From Clostridiales bacterium (lineage in GTDB: Bacteria > Bacillota > Clostridia > Christensenellales > Aristaeellaceae): a stretch of DNA of 23,149 bases. The translations under genes were made by a program, and so were the position numbers. Of the stretch, positions 21,347 to 23,149 are shown piece after piece. The notes beneath the pieces were generated by a model. It did not search any database. It saw only the letters and a list, made by a program, of their open reading frames with translations, and had not been told where the DNA came from. The first letter of the stretch is position 1; every line of letters begins with the position of its first letter. Location: NCBI GenBank assembly GCA_004555535.1, contig SFHU01000040.1, positions 1 through 23,149 on the forward strand, read 5' to 3'.

Positions 21347-22722
21347 TCCGCCGTCTGCAGCGGATTCCACGTCCCGCGGACATAGCAGAGCAGATAGAGG
21401 CCAAAGAGTAGCAAATTATGCGCGATCATGCAGCCCCATGCGCTCACCAGCCCCAGCCCGAGCAAGCGCGTGCACAGGAACGTGCCGACAATGCGCACCA
21501 GCCACATGCCCGCGATGTTGAACAGGAACGGCTCGCGCGTGCGCCCGACGCCCTGCATCATGCCCTCCACGATGATGGAGAAGCCGTAGAACGGCTCGGA
21601 CACGGCGACCATGCGCAGCACCGTCGCACCGAGGGTGATGACGTCCGCGCTGCGCGAGAAGAGGCGCATGAGCACGGGCGCAAAGGCGAAGAGCAGCCCG
21701 CCGGAGACGATCATCAGCCCGATCTCGATGGGGATGAGCATCGCCGAGAGGGACCGCATGCGCTCCCGGTCGCGCGCGCCGTAGGCGTTGCCGGTCAGCG
21801 TCGCCGCAGCGGTCTGCATGCCGTAGCCAGGGATGTAGAACGCGGATTCGACGGTATTGGCGATGGTGTGCGCGGCGGTGGCGACCTCGCCCAGCGCGTT
21901 GATCATCGAGGCGAAGGCGACGTACCCCAGCGACGTGCCGAAGCGCTGGAGCATGTTGGGCACGGCGACGCGCAGGCACGGGCGCAGGATGGCGGCGTCG
22001 GGGCGGATGCGCTCGCCGCGCGGGGAGATGCGCGGATGACGCCACAGGCGCGCGGTCATGATGACGCCGCCGACGGTATAGGCGATGGCGCTGGCCGCCG
22101 CCGCGCCGAGCACGCCCCAGCCCGCGCCGGGAATCCGCACGCGCAGGCCGAGGAGCGTCGCCTCGCGCGCGGGATAGATGAACAGGAAGTTGAGCACGAC
22201 GTTGACGAGATTGACGACCACGCCGGTCTTCATCGGCGCGCGGGTATCGCCTGCGGCGCGCAGCACCGTGCCGAAGATGATGCTGGCCGCGCGCGGGAGC
22301 ATCGGCACATAGAGGATGAAGAAATACGCGGAGGCGAGTGAGCGGATCGCCGGCTCCACCTGCATGAGCGCGGGGATGACGCCGCTCAGGGACAGCGTCA
22401 CAGCGGTAAAGAGCGAGCCCATGCACAGCACGGCGAGCACAGCCTGCATGGCGGCGCGCCGGGCTCTTTTCGCCTCGCCCGCGCCGAGCGCCCTTGCGAT
22501 GAACGCGAGAAAGCCGACGCCCAGCGCGGAGAGCGAGCTGTTGACGAGCCAGTTGACCGTGCTGGTCGCGCCGACGGCGGCGGTGGCGCTGGTGCCCAGC
22601 GAGCCGACCATCGCGGTATCGATATACTGCACGGCGGTTTGCATCAGCTGCTCGAGCATGGTCGGCCACGCCAGCGTCAGGATGACGGCGAGCATGGCGG
22701 TATCCGGTCTTCTGCGGCGCAT
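21343..22722 (-). CDS. MATE-family multidrug efflux transporter
   Basis: A 459-residue, 12-helix membrane protein of the MATE family, which exports cationic drugs or metabolites in exchange for protons or sodium. LAWPTMLEQLMQTAVQYIDT is helix 1 with the conserved PxxxEQ region. MVGSLGTSATAAVGA follows, and the second repeat begins at AVPNMLQRFGTSLGYVAF. GARDRERM and ARALGAGEAKRARR are the matching cytoplasmic loops of the two halves. Length is normal. The ATG at 22722 is chosen, with GAGGGG 6 bases upstream; the longer frame to 22923 covers the promoter and an IS end. It appears monocistronic. The substrate cannot be inferred. Confidence 0.92.
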   Translation of the reverse strand: MRRRRPDTAMLAVILTLAWPTMLEQLMQTAVQYIDTAMVGSLGTSATAAVGATSTVNWLVNSSLSALGVGFLAFIARALGAGEAKRARRAAMQAVLAVLCMGSLFTAVTLSLSGVIPALMQVEPAIRSLASAYFFILYVPMLPRAASIIFGTVLRAAGDTRAPMKTGVVVNLVNVVLNFLFIYPAREATLLGLRVRIPGAGWGVLGAAAASAIAYTVGGVIMTARLWRHPRISPRGERIRPDAAILRPCLRVAVPNMLQRFGTSLGYVAFASMINALGEVATAAHTIANTVESAFYIPGYGMQTAAATLTGNAYGARDRERMRSLSAMLIPIEIGLMIVSGGLLFAFAPVLMRLFSRSADVITLGATVLRMVAVSEPFYGFSIIVEGMMQGVGRTREPFLFNIAGMWLVRIVGTFLCTRLLGLGLVSAWGCMIAHNLLLFGLYLLCYVRGTWNPLQTAD

Positions 22723-22756
22723 GGTTTGCCCCTCTTCCGTAGGATGATCGCCTCCT

Positions 22757-22785
22757 ATTGTAGCAGAAAACGCCCCCGGTGGCAA
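22757..22785 (-). promoter_or_regulatory. Promoter of the MATE gene
   Basis: TTGCCA (22780-22785) and TACAAT (22757-22762) on the minus strand are 17 bases apart, about 35 bases before the start codon. Confidence 0.75.
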
Positions 22786-22805
22786 GACGGCGCGCAATCT
22801 GGGGC

Positions 22806-22834
22806 TTGACAGCGCTGTAGGACTACAATACATC
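22806..22834 (+). promoter_or_regulatory. Candidate left end and promoter of the IS
   Basis: TTGACA (22806-22811) could pair with TACATC at 17 bases, giving a weak promoter. The TGTAG-GA-CTACA palindrome (22816-22827) begins with TGT, as do the ends of many IS481/IS3 elements, so the IS may start near 22816. Confidence 0.4.
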
Positions 22835-22928
22835 TTGGACACAGAGAAAAAAGAATAGAAGGATATGGCAATTTCGGTTATAGTTAAAGCTGCCACGCCC
22901 AACATACCAGAAAGGAGCCACACCCTTC

Positions 22929-23149
22929 ATGAGCAACAGTATAACACAGGACATGAAGTATCGGCAATTCCTGATGAAGTACGCAGAAAAGTATGGTGTT
23001 AGCCGAGCCAGCCGCAAATACAACAAAGGACGCTCCTACATCTACTTCTGGCGCAGTCGCTGGGACGGGACGGTAGAATCCCTTGGCTGTCAGTCCAGAA
23101 GGCCTCACAGCCATCCCAGGCAGCATACAGAGGAAGAACTCAAACTTAT
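22929..23149 (+). mobile_element. IS481/IS3-like transposase, 5' part, runs off the window
   Basis: The ATG at 22929 opens a frame that remains open to the window end (73 codons). GAAAGGAG lies 11 bases upstream. MKYRQFLMKYAEKYGVSRAS, then RKYNKGRSYIYFWRSRWDG, is a helix-turn-helix of the insertion-sequence type. SLGCQSRRPHSHPRQHTEEE is the linker before the DDE integrase domain in IS481-like transposases. The A- and T-richer composition differs from the MATE gene beside it. The catalytic domain lies outside the window, so activity cannot be judged. Confidence 0.8.

Noticed and set aside
21416..22669. 417-codon minus-strand frame
   Set aside because: It overlaps the MATE gene in another frame and is an Arg/Ala/His-rich shadow.

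Overview
The window looks like a GC-rich member of the Firmicutes (Clostridia), probably from an anaerobic gut-type community. The reasons are strong AGGAGG ribosome sites, sigma-A promoters with 17-base spacers, a perfect CIRCE element, GntR/TetR/WYL/LytTR regulators, DUF3842, many ferredoxin and flavin redox proteins, and IS110, IS3 and IS481-like insertion sequences. No rRNA, tRNA or CRISPR array was seen.

Layout. 1-163: a 68-base direct repeat that overlaps the end of a zinc-dependent URO-D/MtaA-like gene. 154-2017: that gene and a GntR/FCD regulator with a clear promoter and operator. 2143-3653: a translationally coupled pair, a P-loop kinase of the uridine-kinase type and a DUF3842 protein. 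3739-6343: an electron-transfer group on the minus strand (GltD-like oxidoreductase, 2[4Fe-4S] ferredoxin, remnant of an AprA-like flavoprotein). 6300-7338: a damaged LytTR response regulator and sensor kinase on the plus strand. 7355-9491: htpG with CIRCE, promoter and terminator. 9500-11596: a broken secreted-protein gene, a 31-residue zinc-knuckle protein and an ADP-ribosylglycohydrolase. 11951-15361: SDR, VOC and BFD-like [2Fe-2S] genes, a beheaded acetyltransferase, a U32-like protein, a collapsed WYL regulator and a truncated metallophosphoesterase. 15600-15872: scars of a mobile element (serine recombinase and SNF2-type helicase fragments). 15908-18935: a TetR regulator and an exported flavin redox pair. 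19032-21346: a graveyard of gene and IS fragments. 21343-23149: a MATE transporter and the start of another IS.

The best functional unit is the exported pair at 16618-18826. It is a signal-peptide FAD reductase beside a protein with two FMN-binding domains, each carrying an ApbE-type flavinylation motif, with a long inverted repeat upstream of the promoter. The flavoprotein lacks the usual fumarate-reductase substrate motifs, so its electron acceptor is open.

The most striking large-scale pattern is gene damage. About a dozen genes keep recognisable ends but have lost a start, an end or the middle. This may be genuine decay around mobile elements, or it may reflect a chimeric or collapsed assembly. 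Nothing in the sequence alone settles that. All functional calls rest on motifs read by eye, without database searches.
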